This document shows, in pieces, positions 49,039 to 61,400 of a stretch of 64,000 nt of DNA. The position numbers were made by a program, and so were the translations under genes. Within the stretch, counting starts at the first letter, position 1. Each line of letters begins with the position of its first letter. The notes below the pieces were generated by a model that made no database searches, was not told the DNA's origin, and saw only the letters and a list, made by a program, of their open reading frames with translations. The DNA comes from Rhodamnia argentea (Eukaryota; Streptophyta; Magnoliopsida; Myrtales; Myrtaceae): NCBI RefSeq assembly GCF_020921035.1, contig NC_063151.1:29146934-29210933 (forward strand), written 5' to 3'.

Positions 49039-50300
49039 TTTGGGTGAAGAGAGAACGTGTGTTAATTAAATGTATATCGTCGCACTATATGTCCGTTAGC
49101 GGCTCGTCGAAATCCGAAGACGATTATAGCGCCGATGGGATTGCGAAGACCGAATTTATTGTCGTCTCAATTGTACATACAAAATACCAATTTGACTATG
49201 GCTCAAATCGTGCGGCATGAGTTGCTTTTCACTTAGCCATGTTCTTTTCTCATTGATCAATTAACGATTCAAATCGGACTTATTTAATGAACGGAGATAA
49301 ATAAAAAGAGACCCAGCATTGGCACATACCCAATGGTTGAATAATAAATATTGATGTGAGAATGAAGATCCCCATGAAAAATGAAGGCTTCAGATCTCAT
49401 GAACTATCTGCATGAGGTTTAGCTAACTTAGAGCCCGCATGAAAACACTTCAAAATTTTCATTTCTCTGCCGGAAGCCCATTCGGCAGAAAAATGCGTTT
49501 GATAAAAATCTGATCGAAGTAGAAAGCCGTTTGATAAAAAATTTGACTTCCGGTTGTGTTTTTCAATTGCTCGGTGAAAAATTTTGTCTGATCGTATTTT
49601 GATTCTCATCCGAGAAGTAAAAAATTTTCACTTCTCTCGGTCCCGAATGGATTATGTCGTGAACTCCTCTTCTCGATCCAGAAGCTGAAATTTATTTCGG
49701 TTGTCAAACGCATTTCTCAACCGTAAATCAACTTCAAGCGCGTAAATTGAAAAATCAAGTTTTGCTCAAAAGCAAAAGGAGAAAAACCAACTTCTTGCTA
49801 GAAGCGATTCTCAGTTGGAGAAGTGTTTTCATGTGGGCCCTTAATTTCATGTGTAAGCTTATAAAAAAAAGAAGAAGAGAGATTTGCAAATTTTCCAAAG
49901 AAAAAAAAGGGATTGAAAATGCCGTGCAACCTGCTCATTCGACATTTGCCAACAAATCCGTTGACCTCCTCCAAAGTCAAAGTCTTGTCTTATTCCCAGA
50001 CCAAAATATCTTTGTATCCAATGTGGACCTGCTTTTCTAGAAACCAACCTTTTTGTTTTTGTCGTCGAAATCTAGAAACCAACTTTGAGAGCTCTTTTGT
50101 AGGACGATGCTTGCAATGACGCCTTAACTCAAACAAAAACTAAAAATTAAATTAAAAAAAATTGAAGCACACCTTCGCGACCAGTCAAAGGTTGAGCGAG
50201 GAGCACATAATGGATGATATTGTCAAATTAAACTTCATTCCTGAATGCAAGAGGAAAAAAAAAACAAAGAAAAAAGAGAAGAGATTCCTAAATCTCGATC
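49039..50300. other. Spacer right of the BAP31-like gene
   Basis: Contains the BAP31-like 3'UTR, a Tourist-like MITE (49431-49840) and 450 bp of AT-rich sequence with no recognised feature. Confidence 0.5.
49431..49840. mobile_element. Tourist-like (PIF/Harbinger) MITE, 410 bp
   Basis: The left end GAGCCCGCATGAAAACACTT matches the reverse complement of the right end, GGGCCCACATGAAAACACTT, with two differences in 20. The element is flanked by TTA on both sides (49428-49430 and 49841-49843), the 3-bp target-site duplication of PIF/Harbinger elements. The interior is non-coding with several gaagtgaaaattttc-like complementary words. Confidence 0.85.
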
Positions 50301-50312
50301 CAACACGAGTTC

Positions 50313-51748
50313 CGACCGATACTTTCTCGGCATGGGCAAGCGGATCCAATCATCGGTTCAATTGGACCCGAGACTATTAAACTTCGAATATTCAATCGAT
50401 TTGACATTTCACACAAGCTAACCACATGACAGTGCAACTTATCTTGTCTTAAAAAAAAAAGAGATAGATTCGACGAGAAATCGGAACACGAGCAAAATTC
50501 GCGACGTACGGATGAAAGATGCCAAATGAATAAGATCAAGATCGGGGCAAGGGAGCCTACCAAAACCTCCGAATCCAATTCCCATTGTGATTGAGCTTGT
50601 TCTCCTCCATTCAATATCCACAAAAGCCAAAAGCGCAAAGAAAGCTGACTCTGTTCTTCCAATTGGGGCGTCCAAAACGGGCACGATTGGTCTGATCCCC
50701 ACAACACGTTGACCCCAAAAAGTCAAAGCGCTTCATCTTTTTATTTATTTAATCATCTTTTTTTTATCTATTAGTTATTTTTGTTTTTGGAAAAAAAAAG
50801 GGGCTGACTTTGTAAGAGTCTGGTGCTTAAATGAAGGGTCACGACTCGCTTGACTTCTGACAAGATGGGCGGTCGTGAAGAAAGGTCTCGACTTTTCTCG
50901 CGCCCCTCTTTTTTATTTTTTCTTTAGTTTCCCAAAGTTGCGACGGTGGTGATGGCCGACGCTTGCAAAAGGCGTCCGTTCTCGAAACCGTTGGGCACCG
51001 GAGATATTGGTGGTCCGGCGAAGTCAACGGTGGTGGAGTAGCGAAACCCGTACGGCGTCGCATCCTAATGGCATGGTCAAAGCGGAGTAATTCCACGTGC
51101 CGAAATGAGTTCAATTCCCAAAGCTCCATCTCAATCTTCCGTCTTTTCCCTCGATTAGCTAGGTTTTAGCACACTTTCTTTACTTAATTCCTTTTGAAAC
51201 AAAGAAAAAAACACTTGCAAAATGTAATTTAAAGCACAAGCATGTAAAGGACGATGTGCATCTAAGAAAATGTATTGGGAGGTTTTTAGTGAGCGTGTTA
51301 TATTTACGAAAAACATATATGGGGTGGATCTCTTTAAATTTGACTGTCCAAATGTAGTTTTGGTGTATCGACCTTACCGATCGAAATTTGTTTACGGTCA
51401 AAGAAATTATTGATAATAATGAGAATTGTCATCGCATAGAGAGCTCTGGAACTCTTCCTCATCGATAGTTGAATCGATGATCCGAGCGCTATCGGTTGGT
51501 CACGAAATGTATATGCCTTCCTCTACACGATGGTCACTTCTCACTACGATCCACTCTTCATCCAATGCCCAATCAGTCAAACTCATGTCAGCTGATGAAG
51601 ACTCACACTCCTCAATCAGCCTCTTCCTCCTATCCGTGACATGACTCCAAGAACACGAACACGAATCGGCAATACCGGAACCATTTCGGTTTCTCAGACT
51701 CTCCCACAACCCCAAAACCAATACCCCACTTGGTGAATTCCTCAAAAA
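50313..51748. repeat. Partial tandem duplication of the MAPKKK 3' end and its flank
   Basis: This segment is a diverged copy of about 51763-53520. Paired blocks include actttctcg (50321 and 51763), ttgaccccaaaaagt (50709 and 52171), aaaggggctgactttgtaag against aaaggggttgactttgtagg (about 50797 and 52271), tttcccaaagttgcgacggt against tttcccaagttgcgacggtg, and the kinase tail (51407-51748 against about 53150-53520). The order and orientation are the same, so this is one tandem duplication with breakpoints inside the kinase frame and 1.2 kb downstream. Both copies are rich in TTGAC words. Confidence 0.75.
51407..51748 (-). pseudogene. C-terminal fragment of a MAPKKK gene
   Basis: The frame LRNSPSGVLVLGLWESLRNR and its continuation to EEWIVVRSDHRVEEGIYIS match residues about 299-430 of the kinase at 52951-54396 (TRNSPNGVLDSGFWDSV and onwards). 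The copy has an in-frame TGA at 51500-51502 where the intact gene has CGA (Arg), after which the similarity continues (PTDSAR against PTDSAP) to a TAA at 51407. No kinase domain precedes it; instead it abuts the end of the intact gene's 3' flank at about 51748. It has no start codon of its own and is not expected to be functional. Confidence 0.8.
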
Positions 51749-52950
51749 TGAGTTTCAATCGATACTTTCTCGTCATTGCAGATAGACCTAATCATCTATT
51801 CGATTGGATGTGCGTCCCGCTCTAACCATCAGCCCACACACTAAGCTGTCACCGGGATCATTAGATTTCAAAGATTTAACCGATATAACTTGTTACTTTG
51901 GTAAACACGGGACGACGGGCTTCCTAGTAAAGCTTCGAAGAATCGGAACAAGAACATAATTAGCGGTGCACAAATATGAGATGATTGTGATCGTCATTTC
52001 CAAATCTAATTCCCACTTTGTCCTCCTCCTCCATTCGATGTCGCAAAAGCCAAAAGCACAAGGAAAGCTGACTTTGACTTTGTTTCTTTTTTTTTTTTTT
52101 TGGGTCAATGCTTTGTTCTTCCAATTGGTGCGTTCAAAATGGGCACAATCCGTCTCATTCCCACACCGTGTTGACCCCAAAAAGTGACAGCCCTTCGCGT
52201 CAGCACGCACCCTAGCTTTGGCCTCTTCCGCTTTTTATTTATATGTCCATTTATTTATTTCAGAAAAGAAAAGGGGTTGACTTTGTAGGAGTTAGTGCCT
52301 AGCTGAAGGGCTACGATTCCCTCCACTTTGACGAGATCGGCGGTTGTCATGAGAAAGGCGTTGACCTTTTCTTGAGCACCCTTTTTCGGTTTCCCAAGTT
52401 GCGACGGTGACGGCCGGGCGCTTGCAAAAAGACTTGAAAAATCCGCCGGTTTGACGGAAGTAAACGGCGGGAGTAGCGAGCCCCGTACGCCGTTGCGCTC
52501 TTATGACGCGGTCAAAGAGGGATATGTATTTATTTTCCCGTGTTCCCATTTGAAGCTATGATTCCTAATACCATCTCCGTCAAACCTAAACAGCACCTGA
52601 ACAGCAACGCGAAACGTCTATCTGCCGAAACGCTCGGTCGTTGTGTCTCGTTTCGTGATCTAGCTTTACTAAAATGCTAAGGACGTTTTCGCTTCGATAA
52701 AATCGAGTTCCGCCGGAAAAAGAAAAAGAAAAGAAAAGCATTTCATTTGAAAAAACTATTGTTGAAGGTAAATTTAAAACACAAACGACATCGATGAGCA
52801 TCGAGAAAAAGGGCATCAAGGGGTTTTCGGCAAGTGCATTATGCTTACGACGGCACATCTAGACCGATAAATCTAGCGAGCCTCGCGTGGATCTGGCCAA
52901 ATCGGACCGTCCAGGGAACTCAATAGGACAACCGGGAACTCAACTACTTT

Positions 52951-54396
52951 TCAGGCTGCAATCTGAAGAGGCAAAAAAAAAAACAGAGCTTTTAAATTCA
53001 GATGAAGAACTTGCAGTTGTGCCGAATCAGCAATTTCATTCTCTTCCTCGCAAGCGAGGACTCTTACTACATTACTGCTGTCCCTGAAATCAAATGAACC
53101 TTCTCTAAAATCTACACCAATGAAGACAAAAAAAGTATCAAGAGAATTATTAGGATAATGAGAATGGCCCTCGCGCAGAGAGCTCTCCAGCTCTTCCTCG
53201 TCGCTAGCCGGGTCGGTGATCGGGGCACTGTCGGTCGGTCGCGAAACGTATCTGACTTCCTCTTCGTGATTGTTACTTCTCACTGTGATCCACTCTTCGT
53301 CCAATGCCCGATCGGGTAAACTCTGATTGGCTGACGAAGACTGGTACTCCTCGATCAGGCTCTTCATCCTCTCTGTCGCGGGACTCCAAGAACACGAACA
53401 CGAATCGACATCGCCGGAGCCGTTTCGGTTTCTCGGACTCTCCCACACATCCACCGAATCCCAGAACCCGGAATCCAAGACCCCATTCGGTGAATTCCTG
53501 GTGAACTCCTCGGATATCTTCGATTCATCAAGAAATGGGTGTTCGAGCAACTCTTTCACTGCCCACCTTTCTCTTGGGTCTCTCGCCAAGCACTTGGCCA
53601 GAAAGTCCCTTCCGCTGTCTGACAGCTGCCGTGGGATCTCAGGCACGTCGCTCGAGAACCCGATCCGGTAAAGAGCCGATACTGGGTCCGACTCGGCCCA
53701 CGGGCCTTTCCCAGTGGCCATCTCGATGACCGTACAACCGACGCTCCACACGTCCGACGGGAAACTCTGTTCTTCGTTGCGAGCCACTTCCGGCGCCATA
53801 AACATCGGCGTGCCGGAGAAGACGTCGGAGGAAACTATCGCGTGCTCCGACAGCATGCCATGTTCTCCGCACTCATCGTGGGTCTCTCGTGAGTCAACTC
53901 CGGAAAACGCGCGAGATGGAGAGAGTACACGGCTGGATTGCCGTGTTCCGACGAATCTAGCGCAGCCCAAGTCTGCAATCTTCAGGCCATCGCTGCCCAT
54001 CAACAAATTCTCGCCCTTGACATCACCGTGAACCAACCCATTCTCGTGAAGATACTCCAGGCCTCGCAAAATCTTCCTCGTGTTCGATCGAATCTCAGGC
54101 TCACCCAAACGCCCCCCGCGGCGCCGGATCTCGTCGAGCAGCGTGCCTTTGGGCAAGTACTCCGCCCACAGATTGTAGTAAAGTTTGCCGCTTTCGTGCG
54201 TGATGTCGTGGCCCATGTACTCGACGATGTGAGGAGAAGCGAGCTTAGACAGGACAAGCCGCTCCTTTTGCAAAGGCGACGAACGGGAGAGCTCGGCCGA
54301 CTTGACGGCGAAGAGCTCGCCAGAGGGGACGGTGGTGGCGAGCGAGACGGTGGCGGTCGAGCCGCGGCCGATGGTCGGTCCTCGGATCCACTCCAT
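52951..54396 (-). CDS. MAPKKK15-21-type protein kinase, 481 aa, intronless
   Basis: The start MEWIRGPTIGRGSTATVSLA holds the glycine loop GRGSTATV (10-17). Further motifs are Lys32 in FAVKSAE, the catalytic loop VHGDVKGENLL (HGD at 123-125 in place of HRD), DLG at 142-144 in place of DFG, GTPMFMAPE (195-203) and DVWSVGCTVIEMATGKGPW. HGD and DLG-type motifs occur in plant MAPKKK15-21 kinases, MEKK-like single-exon genes that act in ABA and stress signalling upstream of MKK3. The start at 54396 was preferred to the frame's first ATG at 54591 because family members begin MEW/MDW. The protein is longer than the 340-440 aa usual for the group, with a low-complexity C-terminal tail, and DLG to APE spans about 60 residues owing to an insertion (about 150-194). 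The kinase fold appears intact. Confidence 0.88.
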   Translation of the reverse strand: MEWIRGPTIGRGSTATVSLATTVPSGELFAVKSAELSRSSPLQKERLVLSKLASPHIVEYMGHDITHESGKLYYNLWAEYLPKGTLLDEIRRRGGRLGEPEIRSNTRKILRGLEYLHENGLVHGDVKGENLLMGSDGLKIADLGCARFVGTRQSSRVLSPSRAFSGVDSRETHDECGEHGMLSEHAIVSSDVFSGTPMFMAPEVARNEEQSFPSDVWSVGCTVIEMATGKGPWAESDPVSALYRIGFSSDVPEIPRQLSDSGRDFLAKCLARDPRERWAVKELLEHPFLDESKISEEFTRNSPNGVLDSGFWDSVDVWESPRNRNGSGDVDSCSCSWSPATERMKSLIEEYQSSSANQSLPDRALDEEWITVRSNNHEEEVRYVSRPTDSAPITDPASDEEELESSLREGHSHYPNNSLDTFFVFIGVDFREGSFDFRDSSNVVRVLACEEENEIADSAQLQVLHLNLKALFFFLPLQIAA

Positions 54397-57300
54397 CGGG
54401 AAGAAGGCTGAGACTTTTGAGAGTTTCTTTATGCGATGGCTGGTCTGATTCTTAATGCTTGAGCGCGTTGCCAATTGCTGGGTATTTATATGGAGACTTC
54501 CGAGGATTTTTTGGCGGGGTTTGGTAAAAGAAGTAGAAATACGGAGCGCCCAACAAATGACGACGAAGATTCTTGCGAAGTTCAACGCCAACTGTTGCCT
54601 CCTCTCTTTCGTCTGCTTTCTCTGCGTCGTTCATACATCATCCAAACGCAGTTGACGATGCCCCTGCGTGCGCGTCGCGGGGAGACACGTGGCGAGCGGA
54701 GGAGCGAGTGGGGTGGGGGGGGCTTTTGGCCGCTAGCGAGGCGGCGCGTGAGGGAGCCGTCCGCCTGTGTGACGCGTGAACACGTGCCGTGATTTCTGGG
54801 GCAGGATATTACAGAGAATGGTTCTCCCAGCCCACCCCATAATTAGCTGAGCAGATTTGCGGCGGCAACGCAAAGGCTGGGTGAAAATGCAATGCATGTA
54901 GATGTAGAGAGAGAGAGAGAGAGCGAGAGTTGCTTAGCTGGTGAATCAATGAATGGCGCGGACCTTTTGCCATTGATCCTGAACTGACAAGGCAAAAGAG
55001 ATTTTTTTTTTTGGGTCGAAGGGAAAAGACAGTCGACTTCCATTTTACAATGTCCAAAGAGGTCTTTGATTTTGGGTGTTCAAGTTTCAGATTTTAGTTC
55101 GTCTGTTGATCATTGACTCACTAATTGTCATGCAAATTTGTGGACTAGGCAAACATTTTTATGTGCCGATTGATGGCAACATGTCGTGTGCTTATCGCAT
55201 GATATACTTTCTCAAACTTTTAAGTTACTTGTTTGATCGTGTCCTCGCTAGCAAAAGAAAAGGGATTGGATCGTGCACGTTGCATTATGCAACGTGACTA
55301 TCTAACTATCTCATAATGTTAAGATGGATTGTGTATTGTTTCTCTTTGGCGGAAATCTAACTCACACCTTTACGTAGAATCAGTCTTTAGTCATTAATCG
55401 TAGTTCATAAATATAGTAAGTGAATGAATTTTTTGTGAAGAATAATATCTTAGATTAAACCCACGGATGATGACCACTCAAGCTTTTTCCCAATGTAAAA
55501 CAGATCTTACTCATTCTTCAAGATGATGCGACAGAAGATAGAAACTATGTGGTCTCTAGTGAAAGAAAACATTTCGTATGACGGTCATATCACGTAAAAA
55601 ATCACGTTATAAGGAATAGAGTTTCGGAATTCAAATGCAGATTTCTTTTGGGATACCCAATCATGTTGATACAAGTCAACCGTGCAATCCATGCGTAAAA
55701 TGCCTACACCTACTTCTAATCGTTCCACGGATAAAAGCTCAATGGCCTTCACCTACTTCGAAGCTTCGATCCATCTTCCATCTGCTTTATCGGATCTTTC
55801 CCCGGTTTTTTCCAACGGAGAAAAAGTAACTGTTTCGACGAAGTAACATGATCAAGTGAAATGCAACTGAGGAAAGGTGTTCTAAGAGTTGACTATTCCA
55901 TTAAAGCAGACAAAGAATAAAGAAAAGGGTCAATAGCGACTTGGATGTCATGCAACCTTGATCATCGCCGAAGTGAGTTCTTGTGAACTCCATTGAAATC
56001 CGGGCAACGTTAGTGGATGCCCTTTGGAATATAAAACTGATGACCATGAAGAGCACCAATGATTTAGATCCCCAATTAATCAAGGGACCACGAGAAAGAA
56101 GATAGTCTGAAATCGCGGACAAAGAGGATAAGGTGGCGTTCACGTTCCCCATGATCGGCCTATGAAATACTATATAGATTACTCAAATACATACCCCAGT
56201 TTAGATTCAATTTACCCATACAAATACTAAGTCTAGATCCAGTCAATTCACTTAATAATGAACCCATCATTGCCAGTACGGTTTCCAGCTCATGAAGGCA
56301 ATGAAAAGAAAAATTAAGTTTAATGAAGCCAAACGGAGATCAACGTGTCGATTTTGCTTGATCAGATTCCACCCTAACTTACTTCCTTCTCCTTTCTTTT
56401 GGGCATCCATCCTAACTTATATCATTCACTCTATTTTACTGAATAAAGGAGCATGCAATGGTTGCACATGCATTCAGTGCATGTCGCTCTTGGAGGTTGG
56501 GCGTTTGGGTAATTTCCAATGCCGTTGAGAAGTGCTGAGAAAGTGAGAATATTTATCTCTGACAAATGCCATGATGAAAAACGATTCGGTGCGGAATGTC
56601 AATCGGTTTCACTGTATAGAGTACATAAACTCACGGTGAAGAAGATGTGAACATTAAAATAATAGTTCGTCTCACGGAAAAAAAAAATTGATTTGAAAAA
56701 TATGTGTATAAAAATGATCGCTAAACGCATAAACGAAAATATTTAAATATAAATTATTATGAATAATACAAATATTTTTAATTTACTAATTATTTCAATT
56801 AATATAAGCGATTATTTTTAAAAAAAATTTTCAGATCATTCATTTTTCTGCAAAACAAACGGAGCCTTTAAGAAACTTTAGAGTGGAGCTATTCTGTCAC
56901 CTGTGAGTGTGATCATTCAGAGTAAAATATGACTGCACAGAATGGGGCATACCTCACCTTCTAACATCATCTAAGTTTTCCTTGAGAAGTGTCGAAACCC
57001 GTGCCTCCAGAGGACCGAAAGCAAGATTTCCTGTGAATACTCGGGCCTCAATTCAACATTGTTGTGAAGTATATAAAGGCATGTATAATTCATAAATTAA
57101 TGTTCAAACAAGTAGCAAGATTACTTTACAAAAATAGTAAAAAGAGAAGCTAATCCAGGAATCTAACAAAAGTATAACAAAATCTGCCGCTGGAATACAT
57201 ACAGATGATATGGTCAGCATACAACAAACGACGAACAGAATCAGTCCTGTACAAAGTCTCGTCGAATGCTTCCGTGCCAACGTCTCCAGAACGGCACAGG

Positions 57301-58466
57301 TCACAGAAAGGAATATTTATATACTCAGTGTAATGCTTTTGAAGCGGTAGTGAAACCTGCTGATACCATGACACGTCAAAACAGACCAAGCTATACATAC
57401 TTAGTACAAACGTATTACATGGTTAGCAAAAAATAACCAGGAGCACTCCTTTTGTATGTGCCAATTTTGCATTTCTCCACTTCCCTTCTTTCTTTTAACT
57501 TTTTTTATCCCATTAAGCAATGGTTTTTCTAGTTTACCTTGTTTCAACAAGTTTCCCTTTTGACATGTTTTTCGGTTTTTTACCAAGAACGGGTCAGCGT
57601 GTCCAACAGCACTGGACGCCAACCATTACCCAGATGAATCAGTCAAGCCTGTGGGTTCTGTTTGATTTTATAAAACATTGTCTATGGATCTCAATGAAGG
57701 AATCCCATTGAAGATCACTATGGCATAAAATATCACGGGTTCTCATATATATAGAGAAACAAAGTTCCAGTGCTCTGTAATCACTACACAAAGGCTCTCC
57801 TATGTCATTCAGATGGAACACATAGAAGGCCAATAGGAAGCAGCATCTGAATAGATAACAAGGCAGTGAAAATGAAATTCAGAGTCCTAACCAATGGGAT
57901 GTGAAAAAGAAAAGAACGGATCAGAGCATGGATCCTAACAGTCACCTTTTCAATTGCTTAGACACTTTATATGGAGATCTCATGTTAAATGTAAGGCTCT
58001 TGGCACCTAACATAGAAAACTGCGATGATTTTTTGTATCCGCTCTAGCAAGTGTCTATACTAAACATAGCACGTTAAATCTCCATCTTCGCAGTAGCAAC
58101 TAAAATGTGCATTGCCTAACTAAGTTTTTTAGTCGAACTTTCTCAATGTATATTGACAACTCTGAAGCATCATGATTCACAGGGGAGCTCAGGCTATGTT
58201 CTCTTGCAATATCTTTTAGCAATGAGTCTCTGTAACAGCACTCCCTTTTGACATTATTTCCACAACGTATGAAGAAAAGTTCACAATTCAACACCAGTCA
58301 TTAACAATCCCCCTAAGAATGAACACAGCTTTGAAAGGGGAAAAAAAAAAGATGGACCAGTACAAATTTTACATCTCATTGCATGAAAACATTGCAGAAA
58401 TTGATTCATGTGAACATTCAGGAATTACCTGCTCAGGTACAATTTTTGATTATGCATAGTTTTTCA
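54397..58466. other. Spacer: MAPKKK promoter, repeats, VPS35L 3' flank
   Basis: About 4 kb without a supported gene. 54400-55060 is the MAPKKK promoter and leader region, with a GA microsatellite at about 54907-54923. 55060-56650 is AT-rich and shows nothing recognisable. A hAT-like MITE lies at 56665-56873. The VPS35L 3'UTR on the minus strand probably occupies part of 57000-58466. Confidence 0.45.
56665..56873. repeat. hAT-like MITE, about 210 bp
   Basis: The right end TTCTGCAAAACAAACGGAGC, with a final C, has the reverse complement ggctccgtttgttttgcaga, the same family of ends as at 7205-7424 and 15231-15450. The left end (cgtctcacggaaaaaaaaa) is a degenerate match. The interior is extremely AT-rich. 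Confidence 0.45.
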
Positions 58467-61400
58467 TCAAATGCCTTCTTGTTCCGCATCTGGAGAAGTC
58501 AAAGAGCATGTTTCCAAGAACTTAGTTGTGGACTTCACGTATTTGTCATGGGCACCTAGACATAACTTAGCTGTCTCAAGAAGCTTGACGCAAATGATGG
58601 ATGTTTCAGGACTCGTCTGCTAGTCACACACGTAAGATAAACCTGTTATCGTTACACTCATGCTTCTGCATGTAGTCATGCATTATTCAATTTATTTCGT
58701 CAGGCTAATAAAATAATGTAAGCAGAAAAGGCAAAGTATCTGTGAGACAGGATAGTCAGTAGAATAAAATGCGCACGGCTTACTCTGAAGGAAGATGCAA
58801 TGCAGTTGCAAGCTTCAAGGGCCATGATTCCGCGAGCATCCTTAGGTAGCAGTACAAGTCAGCAAGAAAGCAACTGACAAGGCCATTATAGTAACCTCCA
58901 AAACCATCTATAATCATACTTACTGAAGAATGCTCCCATTGAATGACATCAACCAACTTCTGAACAGCTAGCTGAGATATAGATGCAAGTTCTTGTGAAT
59001 AGGATGAATCGCCATAAAATAATTGGTCATTACCAGGAATCTGTAACAAAACATAAGGCACATAGTCGATCAGCCAAATCTCTCTGGACTCAGGAAGGAT
59101 CAGCGAAACTTCAAATAAATACAAAAAAGCAATGAGATATAAACATTGAAAGGATTGTCTGTTACTGTTCCAGTATTCTCGATTGTGTGGAAACAAAGCG
59201 AATCAACACATAATTGAAAGATGAGATGAGACCCAAGTAAAAATGTAACTCTATGATAATTCTGTGGTAAGGCAGACATGGGCATGCTCTTTAAGTTCTT
59301 CAAGCCATCAATTATGCGCAATCAAGATGTTCTTTAGATCTCAATTGAAAAATCTAACCAGTACCAGCCTCATATTACCCCGAAATTATTAGCATTATAT
59401 GGGAGAATCTCCTGGGAAAGCGCTGCTGACAATAAAATAATTGCTGAGAATAGCCTCGTAGTTGTTCGTGGAATCAACCTGTGATATGAGTTGATAAACA
59501 TTGGCCAAAAGAGCTATATAAGCACAAGGGATTCATCAAACTAGACAGATGGGACACTTACTTTGATTGAGAATCTGTAAACACAAACAAGCTTTTTGGA
59601 GCATAGTTAAGGCTGGGCCCAATATTAGCTGCAACAAAGAAAAGAACATATATCAAGTGGCACTTTCAAACAGATGTGGGAAAAGAATATATATCCACTA
59701 GAACTTTAATACATTGAACAAGTTGAGGGAAATTCAGCACACCATGCTACATAAAAATGCTTGTCAAAACTAAAAACTCACATTTATTCCATGGTACCAT
59801 AACTAGTAGACTGCACAGTTTCTGGAAAGAGGAGAGAATTCCTTCTACATCAGCAATTCCAGGTAAGCCTGCACCAACCACAAATTCACAATGAAAAAGT
59901 GCAGCAACCATGTTAAAATCATGGGAAACTCTTGAACTTCCAAGGATTAGTACATCATAAAATCTGACGACAATGCCAGGAAATGTATGGAAGAGATTAC
60001 TCATAGCCAAAAGAAAGCTGATTGGTGAGTGAAAAACTAATCTGGGAAACCACCTAGGTTTGCAATTTCATGATCATTGACTAATTGTATGGTTGTCCTG
60101 TACTAAAAGCTCCTTCTACGGACAGCATCCCAGTAATATTCACAGAAATAGACGTATAATGACACCATCAAAAGATCCACTAAATCCAAATGATTAGAGG
60201 AAGGAGAAGATCACATGTGCTATCCCTCTTTCTGTATGAATGCACAAAACCTATGAACACAGAAGCATTCATTGTATATCACAATTATTTAGTTATCACA
60301 TGATCTTAAGAACAGCAAACTTTTCATCAGTGATCTTAACTTACTGGGCAGACGATCTGCCCATCAAATCTAGTCAGCATCAAAGACGAGTCCTTTCAGA
60401 AGCATCCAAGGCCGCTTGAATTCCACAAGAATGCCAAAAGCCTATTATTTTATCCCTAGACAAAGTTTGCCGACTTACGCATTCCCAAGGCATATTATGT
60501 TTTGCATTATAGCAATATTTGCCCTGAATGACGATTATGTGTCAAACATAATCCTTTCGTAAAACTAACCATTCACCACTAAGCTCTGCAAACAGCTGAC
60601 TGCAGATTCTGTAAGACCTTCTGCATGTGAGACTAAACCACCTAGCAATGCAACCTGTTTCATTCAACCTCAAAATCACTATAACCATTTCTTGAGTTAA
60701 ACGAATTGAAAAGCAACAGAAGAAAAAGATGATCAGACCTCTGCAGTCTCGATATATAGGTTTGACTGCTTCATAGGAGATGAAATAGAAGGTATTGTAA
60801 CTTCACTATAAGCTATGCAAGACATGATGAAGCTGAACTGCTTATTTGAATGTTTCAAGCCCTGAATTGCCAATGAATTGCTGGAATGAACAAGAGCTTC
60901 CTGCAAGAGCATCATGCGAACCAGAAGTGAGTGAAGATGTTTAGATGGCAGTGATAAACATCTTTAATAATTTCACTAAGTTACTGTTCAATAAGGTTGT
61001 CCTTCCCATTACCCTGATGCCAAACAGAGTACTATGTACATGATTTTCTCCATACATGCATGCAAGCAACCTGCATATATGCAAAGTGCAGTTCTAAGAA
61101 AATAAATTCGCAAAAAAGAAGTTTTGTTTGGGGCAACAAGCGTCCAACCAATATCCTACATCATGTCACTTCACCCCACAAGTAATAATCAAATTGTGAC
61201 TTAACACAAATACCCAAAATTCATTAAGTTAGTGTACCTAAAGAATCTACTTGAACATGTGCAATGAGTTATAATTAAAGATACCTTAAGTTCATTAATG
61301 CAGCCAAAAGCCCCACGACATTCAACTAAGAATGCCAGATGCCGCTCCACGTCTGAACCATAGTCAACCTAATATCGCCAAAGCATATAAATCAGAACGT

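Noticed and set aside
53714-54411. Plus-strand frames of 105 and 157 codons antisense to the MAPKKK
   Set aside because: Shadows of the kinase coding strand; no recognisable product.
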